The position numbers were made by a program, and so were the translations under genes. From positions 2,976,001 to 3,040,000 of the forward strand of contig NZ_CP051204.2 in assembly GCF_012516375.2 (NCBI RefSeq): a stretch of 64,000 nt of DNA, written 5' to 3'. Positions 35,653-44,966 of this stretch are shown here, piece after piece. Each line of letters starts with the position of its first letter. The stretch's first letter is position 1. Source of the DNA: Chitinophaga oryzae. Lineage in GTDB: Bacteria > Bacteroidota > Bacteroidia > Chitinophagales > Chitinophagaceae. The notes under the pieces were generated by a model. That model did not search any database, was not told the DNA's origin, and was given only the letters and a program-made list of their open reading frames with translations.

Positions 35653-35750
35653 GGGGATTTAGGGATTTACGGATTTTGGAATTTTGGGGACACATTTATT
35701 TGATCATTCCCAAAATCCCAAAATCCGTAAATCCGTAAATCCCCAAATTC
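35653..35750. repeat. Inverted period-8 repeat between pliI-like and hexosaminidase genes
   Basis: Left arm 35653-35690 (units GGGGATTT, AGGGATTT, ACGGATTT, TGGAATTT) and right arm 35708-35750 (complementary units AAATCCGT, AAATCCCC). They leave a 17-base loop and could form a stem of about 40 bp with mismatches, likely acting as the terminator of both convergent genes. Confidence 0.8.
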
Positions 35751-35753
35751 CAG

Positions 35754-37340
35754 TTATCTGTGATAAACGATTCCTTTATTGCTCCAGCGGGCATAAAAGG
35801 TTTGCAACGCTTTCTCAAATGCTTTGAAATTCTTGTTGACGGGCAATGTCCAGCCGTCTTCCGCGTATGCTGCAATGCGGGGATATACTCTCTCTTCCAT
35901 AGACACTTCATCAGGGATCCATTCTCCCCACATCTGGCAGCCCATACCCAGGATTTTACTATGATATTTGGCATCCAGCCCGGCGGGGATGGGGTCGAAG
36001 CTATATGCTCTTTCCAGTGGTATCTGTTCGTAGTTGTAATCGAGGTAGGTGGCGGCATGGTAGGAGTTGACCACATCGTATCCTTTTGATACGGCATCGT
36101 TGATCAGTTTCAGTTCTCCTTTCCAGAACTGTACAACCGTACCGGGGGCCAGTTGTGTGGTGCCTGCGTCTTTGCTGTCATTGTACTCATGGAGTTTGGC
36201 GCCCATGATCTCATTCCATCCCATCATCCGGCGCTGTTTACCGGCAAGGTAGGCAGAGATGCTGTTGGTGAAATAAATCTGCAGGTCGGCCGGAGTCGCC
36301 AGCTGATGTGCTTTCATATATGCCTGCACGTTGGCGTCGGCCTTCCATTGGTCGTATTTGACTTCATCACCCCCGATATGGACAACTTTGGAAGGGAAGA
36401 GCTGCATCACTTCATCCAGCACATCGTGCAGGAAAGAGACTACTTTCGCATCGGCTACATTGTATACGTCATAGTGTACGCCGAATTTCCCCGGGACCCT
36501 GATAGGTGTTTGTTTGGTGCCCAGCCAGGGGTAGGCCGCGATGGCTGCGGCAGAGTGGCCGGGCATCTCTATCTCGGGGACAACGGTAATATGACGGGCC
36601 GCTGCATAGGCGATGATATCGCGGATCTGTTCCTGCGTATAAAAGCCGTCATGCGGTTTGCCGTCGTAGGTGGTACTGTTCCAGCTGCCGGTCTGCGTAG
36701 AGTCGCGGTGGCTGCCCACTTTGGTCAGCAGGGGATACTTTTTGATTTCAATGCGCCAGCCCTGGTCGTCTGTCAGATGCCAGTGGAACGTGTTCATTTT
36801 CAGGAAGGCCATTTCATCCAGCAGTTTTTTTACGGCTGCCGCTCCTTTGAAATGGCGCCCTTCATCGAGCATAAAAGACCTCCAGCCAAAGCGCGGTTTG
36901 TCGTTTATCTCAACGCCGGCAATCACGTAAGCATTGTCTTTGTAACCGATCAGCTGTTGCAGGGACTGGATGCCATAAAACACGCCGGCATTGGTAGCGG
37001 CGGTGATGGTGGCTCCGGCAGGGGTGACTTTCAGGAGGTAGCCTTCCTTACCCAGGGTAGAGTCCAGCTTTTCGTCCAGTGATAAACGGATATAGTTGTG
37101 CTGAGCGGCAGGTTGTAACGGAAGCTTCAGTTGGGTACGGTCGTTAAGGGCTTCCTGGAGGTATTTAGCCTCTCCGGCACTTTTGCCACCGACGATGGCA
37201 GTAGTACCGGAGAGTTTGAAAACGCCGGTGGTGGTGGTTACCTGCGTTGGTTGCGGTATAAGGCGTTGTGCGTGCAACCTTTTGGCAGTCACGGCCAGCA
37301 ACAGGCAACTGCTGATAACCATGGATTGAAATCTGAGCAT
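35754..37340 (-). CDS. Beta-N-acetylhexosaminidase, GH20
   Basis: 528 residues with an N-terminal signal peptide (ending near LHAQ). GH20b domain (about 25-145), then the catalytic barrel with WRSFMLDEGRHF, MNTFHWHLTDDQGWRIEIK, VVPEIEMPGHS and the catalytic pair Asp325-Glu326 in HIGGDEV. It removes terminal N-acetylglucosamine or N-acetylgalactosamine from chitin-derived or host glycans by substrate-assisted catalysis. Fits the chitin-using lifestyle of the suspected group. Monocistronic. Confidence 0.95.
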   Translation of the reverse strand: MLRFQSMVISSCLLLAVTAKRLHAQRLIPQPTQVTTTTGVFKLSGTTAIVGGKSAGEAKYLQEALNDRTQLKLPLQPAAQHNYIRLSLDEKLDSTLGKEGYLLKVTPAGATITAATNAGVFYGIQSLQQLIGYKDNAYVIAGVEINDKPRFGWRSFMLDEGRHFKGAAAVKKLLDEMAFLKMNTFHWHLTDDQGWRIEIKKYPLLTKVGSHRDSTQTGSWNSTTYDGKPHDGFYTQEQIRDIIAYAAARHITVVPEIEMPGHSAAAIAAYPWLGTKQTPIRVPGKFGVHYDVYNVADAKVVSFLHDVLDEVMQLFPSKVVHIGGDEVKYDQWKADANVQAYMKAHQLATPADLQIYFTNSISAYLAGKQRRMMGWNEIMGAKLHEYNDSKDAGTTQLAPGTVVQFWKGELKLINDAVSKGYDVVNSYHAATYLDYNYEQIPLERAYSFDPIPAGLDAKYHSKILGMGCQMWGEWIPDEVSMEERVYPRIAAYAEDGWTLPVNKNFKAFEKALQTFYARWSNKGIVYHR

Positions 37341-37359
37341 ATATGTATTTTATTGTTCA

Positions 37360-37367
37360 CAAATCTA
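37360..37367 (-). promoter_or_regulatory. Promoter -7 box TAGATTTG of the hexosaminidase gene
   Basis: Exact TAnnTTTG match on the minus strand, 19 nt before the ATG. Confidence 0.55.
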
Positions 37368-37408
37368 ACGAGCGATAAAATACAAAAAAAATATCATATT
37401 TAAATGCC

Positions 37409-40336
37409 TCAGGCCACTTCTACCTTTTGCCGTGAAACCGCGATATCGGTGATCGCCTCGGAATAGAACACGGGCGGTACATGTCCTAGGGGCAGGAGGC
37501 AGTCGTCCGTTTCTTTATCCGGATTTCTGGACCAGCGCTGCCGCATCTTGGTTTTGTCTACGAAATAGAGGGTGCCCAGTTTGTACCGGAAACCTTCTTC
37601 TTTGTAGATGCTGCTCATTTCCACGATCACTTCCAGCTGGTTTTCGTCATCTGTTTTGTGATAGGCGTATACGTATTTGCCGTCGCTGCCTTCACTGAGC
37701 TTCCAGCCTTTCTGTTCCATGTGTTTATTGAGCAGGGTGCTTTCAAGCGCGATGTCTTCAAAATCATGTACGAGCGTAGTATCGGCCTGCTGCGGCGGAA
37801 TGGCCGCCACGGGCCTGTCCAGCTGCGGAAACACGGCTTCGATGCCATCTTCGGCAAAGCGTTGTTTCCATTGGGCAAGCGCTTCGCTGCTGAGGTACAG
37901 CGGATGAAGCACGCGGATGGAAGCGCCGGCGGGAATCGTTACAGGTTGGCCGTGAAGGTCCGTCAGGCGGTTGGCATCGTGGCACTGGAACCCGGTAATC
38001 AGCTGGTCCTGTGCATCATACAGAGCCCAGAGTAACCGGGTGGCATATACGAACATAATGGGATGCTGCAGGAAGCATTGTTGCCATTGCGCGGGTTCCC
38101 ATTTGCGCTGTACTACGAGAAAATGTTCCAGCCTGGCGGTCTGTAGCTTCACGGTTTCGGCAATGGCCTTGCCCAGCTGTTTGATAGCCTCTTTGGTATG
38201 GGCCGGGGTGGCCACCGGGATGGATTTCAGTTTCCTTTGTCTGTTATTGATAACAGCCGGTTTGAACTGCTGATCGATATACAGTTGATAGATATCTCCT
38301 TTTACTTCAAACGGCAGGAACATGCCTTTAAAGCCAAAGTCAGGCACGATGCGGTCGCCCAGCTCGTGCATGGTAATGCCCAGTTCTGCGGCGGCGTACT
38401 GCATACCGGCTAACGCGGCCGCTCCGATGTTGGCTTTGCGGACGCGGTATTTGCGGGACAGGTACTCCACTGTTTGCAGGGCCTGTTTGCTTCCGTGCAG
38501 CGCCAGTGCGCCAACGCCGTGTTCGGCCATGCGGAGCCTTTTTTCACTGATCCATTGGATGACGGCCTGCTCCAGCGTTGCCGCCAGCGCATCGTCACCG
38601 GTAAGGCCGGCCAGTGCCAGCAGGTATTTTGCTTTGGCGTCGCCGTTGCGCGACAGGTACAGTTGAAAGAGGTGCATGGCGAATTCGCCGCTGCGGGAGC
38701 GGTCTATCAGCCGCAGGAGCGGCCGCGCTTCGATATCGGGACGGAAATCGTTTACACGCGACATGCGGTAAAGGAGAAAACGCTTCATATCCTGGGTCAG
38801 CGCGGTGCCGTTGACCAGGTATGCCGGCGGCAGCGCGCTGTCGTCCAGCCATTTTTCAAGGGGACGGGAAAGCTTGAATCGCTTTTTCGCGAAAGTCACC
38901 AGCTGTTGGGCTGTGAGGACATCGTCGTCTTCTGCTAACGTCTGGCCGAGTGTTTCCAGCATCAGGTCGCGGGCGTCGTCGTTGATTTCCTGCTGGAGGG
39001 CCTGTTGCAGCAGCTGTTTGGCTTCGGGCGTATTGAGCCTGCAGAGTATCTGCACGGCGGTGAGCCGCTGTTCTGCTTTTTTATGCTGCAATAGCGCACC
39101 TGCACGTTCCAGTGCCTGCGGATGGTCTGCCAGTATAACGGCTACGAGGGTACGTACCGACTTCAGTTTGTGCAGGGTGAAATCCCAGAGCCTTTCGGCA
39201 TACAGGGAGTCGTCCAGCTGCGTGAGCAGCGGGAAAATATGTTTGGCTTCGTAATCGTTGTCGATGGCTTTGAGCAACAGGGGAACGGACTGGTTGCCCA
39301 GCTCCTGCTGTACGAGCTGGAACACCTCCGGGTGCAGGTACTTCCGCTCGTCTACATAGGTGTCGAGACAGGAGAGCGCCTGTTGCCGGTCCTGGCGGAG
39401 CAGTTGCGCTACCGCCATCACATCGGGCGCCGGCAGCCGCGTTGCGCCGCCCATAGCGGCCTGCTGCTGTCGGAAGTCCTGGCTGGTAAAGCTGTTGTTG
39501 TGTTCCTGCAGGTAGGCGTAGGCTGCTGTCAGCAGCAGCGGGTCATATTGTTCCGGTTGATATTGTGCCAGCAGGTAGTAACCACACAGTTGCGCCGTAT
39601 AATCCGGCAAAGTGGCCAGATGGGCGACAGACCTTTCTATCAGCGGCCGGTATTTGTCCGGGTTGAGCTGCAGCAATACCCGCGACAGCTCCACGTTGAC
39701 AAACCCCTTGTCAGGCTGGTGAAGGATATGCTCCAGGTACTCCATTTCGCGGTCCGGGTGTCCTTTGGACAGGAGCCGGAAGAAGAGGGAGTTCCAGCCG
39801 TGTTCCCTCCAGGTACGCAGGTAGGCATCTACGGTAGGCCACTCGGCGCTTTTGATCAGGTCCTGCAAGAATTTGCGCAGCGGTGTGAATTTCAGCGGCG
39901 TCAGGTCGAAATTGTTGCCATCGCCGGAGTAGACGATCAGGATAGAACCGATTTCTTCGGTGGTGCAGCCTCTCTGCTGCAGGTAGTTGGTGAAGTAGCT
40001 GAAGCGCAGTACGATGGCCGATGCGGAACCTGGTGTGTCCAGCATGGGCACCACGCGTTGCAGGAAACGTTCCCGGCAATGCTGCCAGACGAGGGGATCG
40101 GCCAGCAATTGTAATACCAGCCGGTCGTTGTCATCCCATTGGTCGGGTAGTTTCAGCAGCTGTACAAAGACGCCCATTTCGCGGGCGGCCGTTGCATCGG
40201 TGCATACCGGCGGGTGAATGGTTTGCCCGGTAAGGAAAGCTACCCCGTCCTGCAGCAGCCCGGATTGGCCGCCGTCTTCATAAAGCTGTTGCTGTCGTTC
40301 GATAAAAGGTAGTATAGTTTCCTTAGTATATGGCAT
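37409..40336 (-). CDS. DUF4132 (MolR/YehI-like) protein
   Basis: 975 residues, no signal peptide. The first 600 residues are helical repeats of HEAT type (for instance ALLQHKKAEQRLTAVQILCRL and LDDSLYAERLWDFTLHKL). The DUF4132 domain follows (about 630-830): KLKSIPVATPAHTKEAIKQL, FVYATRLLWALYD, and RVLHPLYLSSEALAQWKQRF. The C-terminal 140 residues form a beta-rich tail. DUF4132 is known from E. coli YehI/MolR; no activity is established. Last gene of the six-gene operon, 18 bp after the VWA gene; the HEAT scaffold suggests a large binding partner or client platform. Confidence 0.88.
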   Translation of the reverse strand: MPYTKETILPFIERQQQLYEDGGQSGLLQDGVAFLTGQTIHPPVCTDATAAREMGVFVQLLKLPDQWDDNDRLVLQLLADPLVWQHCRERFLQRVVPMLDTPGSASAIVLRFSYFTNYLQQRGCTTEEIGSILIVYSGDGNNFDLTPLKFTPLRKFLQDLIKSAEWPTVDAYLRTWREHGWNSLFFRLLSKGHPDREMEYLEHILHQPDKGFVNVELSRVLLQLNPDKYRPLIERSVAHLATLPDYTAQLCGYYLLAQYQPEQYDPLLLTAAYAYLQEHNNSFTSQDFRQQQAAMGGATRLPAPDVMAVAQLLRQDRQQALSCLDTYVDERKYLHPEVFQLVQQELGNQSVPLLLKAIDNDYEAKHIFPLLTQLDDSLYAERLWDFTLHKLKSVRTLVAVILADHPQALERAGALLQHKKAEQRLTAVQILCRLNTPEAKQLLQQALQQEINDDARDLMLETLGQTLAEDDDVLTAQQLVTFAKKRFKLSRPLEKWLDDSALPPAYLVNGTALTQDMKRFLLYRMSRVNDFRPDIEARPLLRLIDRSRSGEFAMHLFQLYLSRNGDAKAKYLLALAGLTGDDALAATLEQAVIQWISEKRLRMAEHGVGALALHGSKQALQTVEYLSRKYRVRKANIGAAALAGMQYAAAELGITMHELGDRIVPDFGFKGMFLPFEVKGDIYQLYIDQQFKPAVINNRQRKLKSIPVATPAHTKEAIKQLGKAIAETVKLQTARLEHFLVVQRKWEPAQWQQCFLQHPIMFVYATRLLWALYDAQDQLITGFQCHDANRLTDLHGQPVTIPAGASIRVLHPLYLSSEALAQWKQRFAEDGIEAVFPQLDRPVAAIPPQQADTTLVHDFEDIALESTLLNKHMEQKGWKLSEGSDGKYVYAYHKTDDENQLEVIVEMSSIYKEEGFRYKLGTLYFVDKTKMRQRWSRNPDKETDDCLLPLGHVPPVFYSEAITDIAVSRQKVEVA

Positions 40337-40354
40337 AAGGCTTAAATAGGTTCT

Positions 40355-41488
40355 TTATTTTTTCAGGACGATTTCCTCTCTGGCAGCCCATTGAGCGATG
40401 TCCTGTTTGCTCAGCGCCATGGCCATCATATCCGGAAATTTGTCGGGTGTGCAGGCAAATACCGGGATACCCAGCGTAGCAAGGAACTGTGCATTTTCAT
40501 GATCATATGAGGGTGCGCCTTCATCATTCAGCGCCAGTAACACCACTACCTGTACGCCGCTGGCGGCCAGGTCGGTAAAGCGCTTGCGCATGCCGGCTTC
40601 ATCGCCGCCTTCGAACAGGTCGGTAATGACTACCAGCACGGTATCCGCCGGCCGGGTAATCAGCTGCTGACAGTACTGCAGCGCCAGATGGATGTCGGTG
40701 CCGCCGCCCAGCTGTACGCCAAACAGCAATTCCACCGGGTCCTGCAGCTCTTCGGTCAGGTCGGCCACCGCGGTGTCAAACACCACCATTTTCGTTTGTA
40801 CGGCAGGGATAGAAGCCATCACTGCGCCGAAGATGCCGGAGTAGACCACAGAGGTGCCCATAGACCCGCTCTGGTCAAGGCATAACACCACGTCTTTCAG
40901 CGCAGACCTCTTACGGCCGTAACCGATCAGCGTCTCTGGTATAACGGTTTTATATTCCGGTTGATAGTGCTGTAGGTTTTTCCGGATGGTCAGGTCCCAG
41001 TTGATTTCCTGGTGACGGGGCCGCCGGTTGCGGATGCTCCGGTTAAGACTGCCGGTAATGGCTTGTTGCATGGGCTGCGACAGCTTTTTGAGCAGTTCGT
41101 CCACCACTTTTTTCACCACCTGCCTGGCGGTGTCTTTGGTTTTTTCCGGGATCACGCGGCTGAGGGTCATCAGGGTGGCGACCAGGTGTACGTCGGGTTC
41201 TACGTTTTGCAGCATTTCCTTCTCCAGCAGCATGGAGGTGAGGTCCAGCCGTTTGAGGGCGTCTTTCTGCATCACCTGTACTACGGAGGACGGGAAATAA
41301 CTGCGGATGTCGCCCAGCCAGCGGCTGACGTTGGGCGATGAGGCGCCCAGCCCGCCCCTGCGGTTGCTGTCGTAAAGGGCTTCCAGCGTTTTGTCTACCT
41401 GAAGGTCGGTTTTGTTGAGGGTAAAAGCTGTACCGTCATTATTATCGCCTCCCAGGATCAGCCGCCATCGTCGTATATTTTCTTCCAT
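40355..41488 (-). CDS. VWA-domain protein paired with the MoxR ATPase
   Basis: 377 residues. A helical N-terminal half (1-195) is followed by a von Willebrand A domain with an intact MIDAS: Asp205, Ser207 and Ser209 (LDQSGSMG), Thr264 (GGGTD) and Asp290 (VITDLFEGG). VWA proteins of this kind bind a metal and act as adaptors for MoxR AAA+ ATPases. It resembles E. coli YehP. It starts directly at the stop of the DUF5682 gene, so translation is likely coupled. Confidence 0.92.
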   Translation of the reverse strand: MEENIRRWRLILGGDNNDGTAFTLNKTDLQVDKTLEALYDSNRRGGLGASSPNVSRWLGDIRSYFPSSVVQVMQKDALKRLDLTSMLLEKEMLQNVEPDVHLVATLMTLSRVIPEKTKDTARQVVKKVVDELLKKLSQPMQQAITGSLNRSIRNRRPRHQEINWDLTIRKNLQHYQPEYKTVIPETLIGYGRKRSALKDVVLCLDQSGSMGTSVVYSGIFGAVMASIPAVQTKMVVFDTAVADLTEELQDPVELLFGVQLGGGTDIHLALQYCQQLITRPADTVLVVITDLFEGGDEAGMRKRFTDLAASGVQVVVLLALNDEGAPSYDHENAQFLATLGIPVFACTPDKFPDMMAMALSKQDIAQWAAREEIVLKK

Positions 41489-43858
41489 TTATTCTGCCTG
41501 GTTTTCAGGGTGAAAAAATCCCAACATCTTCATCACCACCGGGATGCCGAGGGCTGCCCGTGTATCGTCTATGCCGTTGGCCACGGTGGTTGGCGCCGGA
41601 CCGCCATCGGTTCCTTTCCTCACTTTTTCCCCCAGCTTTTTTCTTTCCGGGGCGGTAAAGTTAGAAAAGGTGCGGCGTAATAACGGCAATATCTGCATGA
41701 AAATATCATTTTCCAACTGTCCTACCCAACTGCATACCATCTGCCAGAGGGTATCGTCCAGCAGCAGGAGGGTACCGCTGCCTTTGAGGAAGCCTTCCAG
41801 CCATGCGGCGGCCACGGCGGGTGCGTTGGCTACGGACATGGCTATACTGAAGCGGTTGAAAAGCATTTCGCTGTTCAGTATCTTAAAGTCGAACAGCAGG
41901 CGGGAGGCATACCCGGCGATCACCGGGGCCGACTGGCTGTTGGCCGAAATGGCCTGTAAGGTGTCTGTCCATGCGGTGGTCAGGTGGGCGTGCTGTAACA
42001 GGTTGATGGCATCGTTCATGGCCTGAAACTGTTCCAGCAGTTCCAGCGCGGCGTCTTCTCCCACAGCGGTGCATGCGGCGGGTAAACTGATACATACCCG
42101 GCTGATCATGCTTTCCACGATGTTCAGCACCAGGTCTGCGTCTGTTTTACGCACGTTGCCATAGCGGGTGATGTTGACCAGCGATGGTATTACTTCCAGC
42201 AGTTGCAGCACATCGCCCGCGGCGGCGGCGAGGTTGTTGATCCGCAATATGAGGGCGTCCACCACTTTGGGCAGTTCTGCCGGCAGTGCGGATTCCAGCA
42301 TCCGGCAAACTTCCCGGAGGGTCGCTGTTTTACCGGATACGTCCAGGATATATTGTGTCGCCGCTTCAAGTACGGTATTGCCCCAGCTGCCTTTTTCAAT
42401 GATGTCTACAGAAAATGACGGGTCCCACTGCAGGCGCCATTGTTCCTTAAAGGTGCCTTTGCCGGAGGTTTGCTGCCGGTCGCCCCAGCGGATGCCCAGC
42501 AGTTCCAGCCGGTGCAGGAAGATACTGCGGTCCAGGTCTGTGTCTTTACGGAGGTCGAGCACATAGTCTTTAAAATCCGCTGTCTGCGGCAGCCGCAGCT
42601 TTTTCTGCAGCCGCTCGATGTCGGCCTGCAGTGGTGGTTTAGGGATGTCGGAAGGCACCTGCCCGATGCGGTTGCTGACGATCAGTTCGTCCTGTATCAG
42701 TTGCATCAGCACATCTTCCCCGTTGCACAATACGCTGAGGGTGGCCTCGTTGAGTTCTTCGAGGCCGGGCCTGGAGTATTGCCGCAGCGATGCCAGTGCG
42801 TTGGCCAGCCGTACGGCTTCCAGCACATGGGCAACGGAGGTGTCTTTCTGCTGCTCGCGGAACAGTTTGGCTACCAGCGCCATCCAGCGGGTACCGTCGT
42901 CGGCGGGATGGTCCCATACATGCTGGTACCATCCGGGAGAAGGCACACCGGCGCCATAGCCGCTGTCGTAACTCAAACGGCTATACGTCCAGGGTATCCA
43001 GGTACAATCAATTTTAACTTTTGGCAGTCCTTTCAGCAGGTCGTTGTCTGCTTTCTGCGTGGGCATATTTTTCAGGGCAGGCGCGTGCCAGGCGCCGCAT
43101 ATCACCGCAATGCGGGTATGCATTTCTTTTTCCGCCTGCCGTATCATTTTGCGCATCCAGGCTTCGCGCAGCCGTTCCATGCGGCTATCGCGGGAGGGTA
43201 GTTCGTCGCGCAGGGCGCCCATGGCGTCGCTCACGGCCTCAAATATCTGGTCGTCCTGTTGACGGTATTCGAACATATGCTCCCACCATCTTTCGCCGTC
43301 GTCATGCCCTGCGGCATGGGCGAGGTAGGCGATGGGATCATGCCGGAAGGCGGCCGGGACGAGTTGTTGGACCGGCAGGTCTTCATCATCGCTGTCGGCT
43401 ACGGCTACCAGGTCGGGTCCTCCGGGGAGGGAGCGGACTTTGGCGTTGGTTATTTCCGGCGCGGGGTCATCTGTTTCCGCGGAGGGTTGTTCCGCTGCTT
43501 CCTGTTGCTGCAGGCCTGCGGCGGCTTGTTTTTCTTTCCCGATGGCAAAAACATGTGTGAGCGGCAGGTCCATAAACCGTACGGGGATATGCTGCCGTTG
43601 GGCATAGCCGATAGCCTGCCATTCGGGGGAGTATTCGGCGAATGGGTAAAAGCAGGAGTGCTGCGGGTTATCGGGCTGGTACACCAGTATGGCCACCGGT
43701 GGTTTCAGCGCTTCATGGCCGGCCCACGAAAGGATGCTGTCAGCTTCCGGCGGGCCTTCCACCAGCACAATATCGGGTTGCAGCGCTTCCAGGAAGTTTT
43801 TGACGTTCCTGGCAGAGCCGGGCCCATGGTGCCGGATTCCAAGTATATGAACAGACAT
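41489..43858 (-). CDS. DUF5682 protein (YehM-like) with a TIKI/ChaN/EreA-like N-terminal domain
   Basis: 789 residues. The N-terminal 260 residues look like the TIKI/TraB-ChaN-EreA hydrolase superfamily: GIRHHGPGSA (histidines 9 and 10), DIVLVEGPPEAD (Glu34), and AVICGAWHAPAL (His258) are the three usual active-site stations. The rest (about 280-789) is helical with no recognised catalytic motif. A metal-dependent hydrolase is inferred, substrate unknown. It sits between the ATPase gene (15 bp) and the VWA gene (0 bp), so it is probably the effector or client of that pair. Confidence 0.85.
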   Translation of the reverse strand: MSVHILGIRHHGPGSARNVKNFLEALQPDIVLVEGPPEADSILSWAGHEALKPPVAILVYQPDNPQHSCFYPFAEYSPEWQAIGYAQRQHIPVRFMDLPLTHVFAIGKEKQAAAGLQQQEAAEQPSAETDDPAPEITNAKVRSLPGGPDLVAVADSDDEDLPVQQLVPAAFRHDPIAYLAHAAGHDDGERWWEHMFEYRQQDDQIFEAVSDAMGALRDELPSRDSRMERLREAWMRKMIRQAEKEMHTRIAVICGAWHAPALKNMPTQKADNDLLKGLPKVKIDCTWIPWTYSRLSYDSGYGAGVPSPGWYQHVWDHPADDGTRWMALVAKLFREQQKDTSVAHVLEAVRLANALASLRQYSRPGLEELNEATLSVLCNGEDVLMQLIQDELIVSNRIGQVPSDIPKPPLQADIERLQKKLRLPQTADFKDYVLDLRKDTDLDRSIFLHRLELLGIRWGDRQQTSGKGTFKEQWRLQWDPSFSVDIIEKGSWGNTVLEAATQYILDVSGKTATLREVCRMLESALPAELPKVVDALILRINNLAAAAGDVLQLLEVIPSLVNITRYGNVRKTDADLVLNIVESMISRVCISLPAACTAVGEDAALELLEQFQAMNDAINLLQHAHLTTAWTDTLQAISANSQSAPVIAGYASRLLFDFKILNSEMLFNRFSIAMSVANAPAVAAAWLEGFLKGSGTLLLLDDTLWQMVCSWVGQLENDIFMQILPLLRRTFSNFTAPERKKLGEKVRKGTDGGPAPTTVANGIDDTRAALGIPVVMKMLGFFHPENQAE

Positions 43859-43873
43859 GATTACACGGTTAGG

Positions 43874-44953
43874 TTATTGCAAATCGCGGCAGGCACGGTA
43901 TACATCTTTCCACTCATCGCGGGTTTTGACAACAGTCTCCAGGTATTCCTGCCACACCAGTTTATCCTGCACCGGGTCTTTCACTACGGCGCCGATGATA
44001 CCGGCGGCGAGGTCGGCGGCGGTGAGGCGGCCGTCGCCGAAGTAAGCGGCGAGGGTTAAACCATTATTGACAACGGAGATGGCTTCAGCGGTGCTGAGCG
44101 TGCCTCCGGGCGATTTGATTTTTGTTTTGCCGTCTTCCGTCACCCCGTTGCGCAGTTCGCGGAAGATGGTGACAATGCGGCGTATTTCTTCCAGCGCGGG
44201 TTTTTCGGCGGGCAGCTCCATCACTTTCTCAAAGCTTTCCACTCTTCTCTTTACGATGTCGATCTCTTCTTCCATGGTGCCGGGAACGGGCAGTATCACG
44301 GTATTAAAACGGCGTTTCAATGCACTGGACAGGTCGTTGACGCCTTTGTCGCGGTTGTTGGCCGTGGCAATCAGGTTGAAGCCTTTGGCCGCCTGTACCT
44401 CGCTGTTCAGTTCCGGGATGGGCAGTGTTTTTTCAGAGAGGATGGTGATCAGCGTGTCCTGCACGTCGGCGCCGATACGCGTCAGCTCTTCAATACGGGC
44501 GATTTTACCTTCCTGCATGGCGCGCATGACCGGCGTTTCCACCAGCGCCTGGCGGGAAGGGCCTTCTGCCAGCAGGCGGGCGTAGTTCCAGCCATAGCGG
44601 ATGCTCTCTTCGCTGGTGCCGGCGGTACCTTGTACAATGCGGGTGGAATCGCCGCTGATGGCGGCGGCGAGGTGTTCGCTGACCCAGCTTTTGGCCGTGC
44701 CGGGCAGTCCGTACAACAGCAGGGCGCGGTCGGTGGCCAGGGTGGCGACAGCAATTTCCATCAGTCTTTTGCTGCCAATGTATTTAGGGCTCACCTCAAA
44801 TCCGTTTTTCAGTTTACCGCCGATCAGGTAAGTCACCACGGCTTGCGGCGACATCAGCCAGTTATGGGGCCGTTTGCCGCTGTCCTGTTTTTTCAGCTCT
44901 TCCAGTTCGGTGGCGTAGAGTGCCTCTGCGTGTTGGCGTAAGGTGTCAGACAT
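43874..44953 (-). CDS. MoxR-family AAA+ ATPase (YehL-like)
   Basis: 359 residues from the ATG at 44953. Walker A GLPGTAKS at 82-89; the Walker B position reads IARIEE (151-156), with Glu in place of the first Asp; sensor 1 is ATANNRD (about 197-202); LKRRFN (about 212-217) supplies the arginine finger; the lid domain follows. MoxR ATPases form rings that work with VWA partners to mature or remodel complexes. Separated by 13-15 bp from its neighbours in the operon. Confidence 0.93.
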   Translation of the reverse strand: MSDTLRQHAEALYATELEELKKQDSGKRPHNWLMSPQAVVTYLIGGKLKNGFEVSPKYIGSKRLMEIAVATLATDRALLLYGLPGTAKSWVSEHLAAAISGDSTRIVQGTAGTSEESIRYGWNYARLLAEGPSRQALVETPVMRAMQEGKIARIEELTRIGADVQDTLITILSEKTLPIPELNSEVQAAKGFNLIATANNRDKGVNDLSSALKRRFNTVILPVPGTMEEEIDIVKRRVESFEKVMELPAEKPALEEIRRIVTIFRELRNGVTEDGKTKIKSPGGTLSTAEAISVVNNGLTLAAYFGDGRLTAADLAAGIIGAVVKDPVQDKLVWQEYLETVVKTRDEWKDVYRACRDLQ

Positions 44954-44966
44954 GGTATATCGTAAT

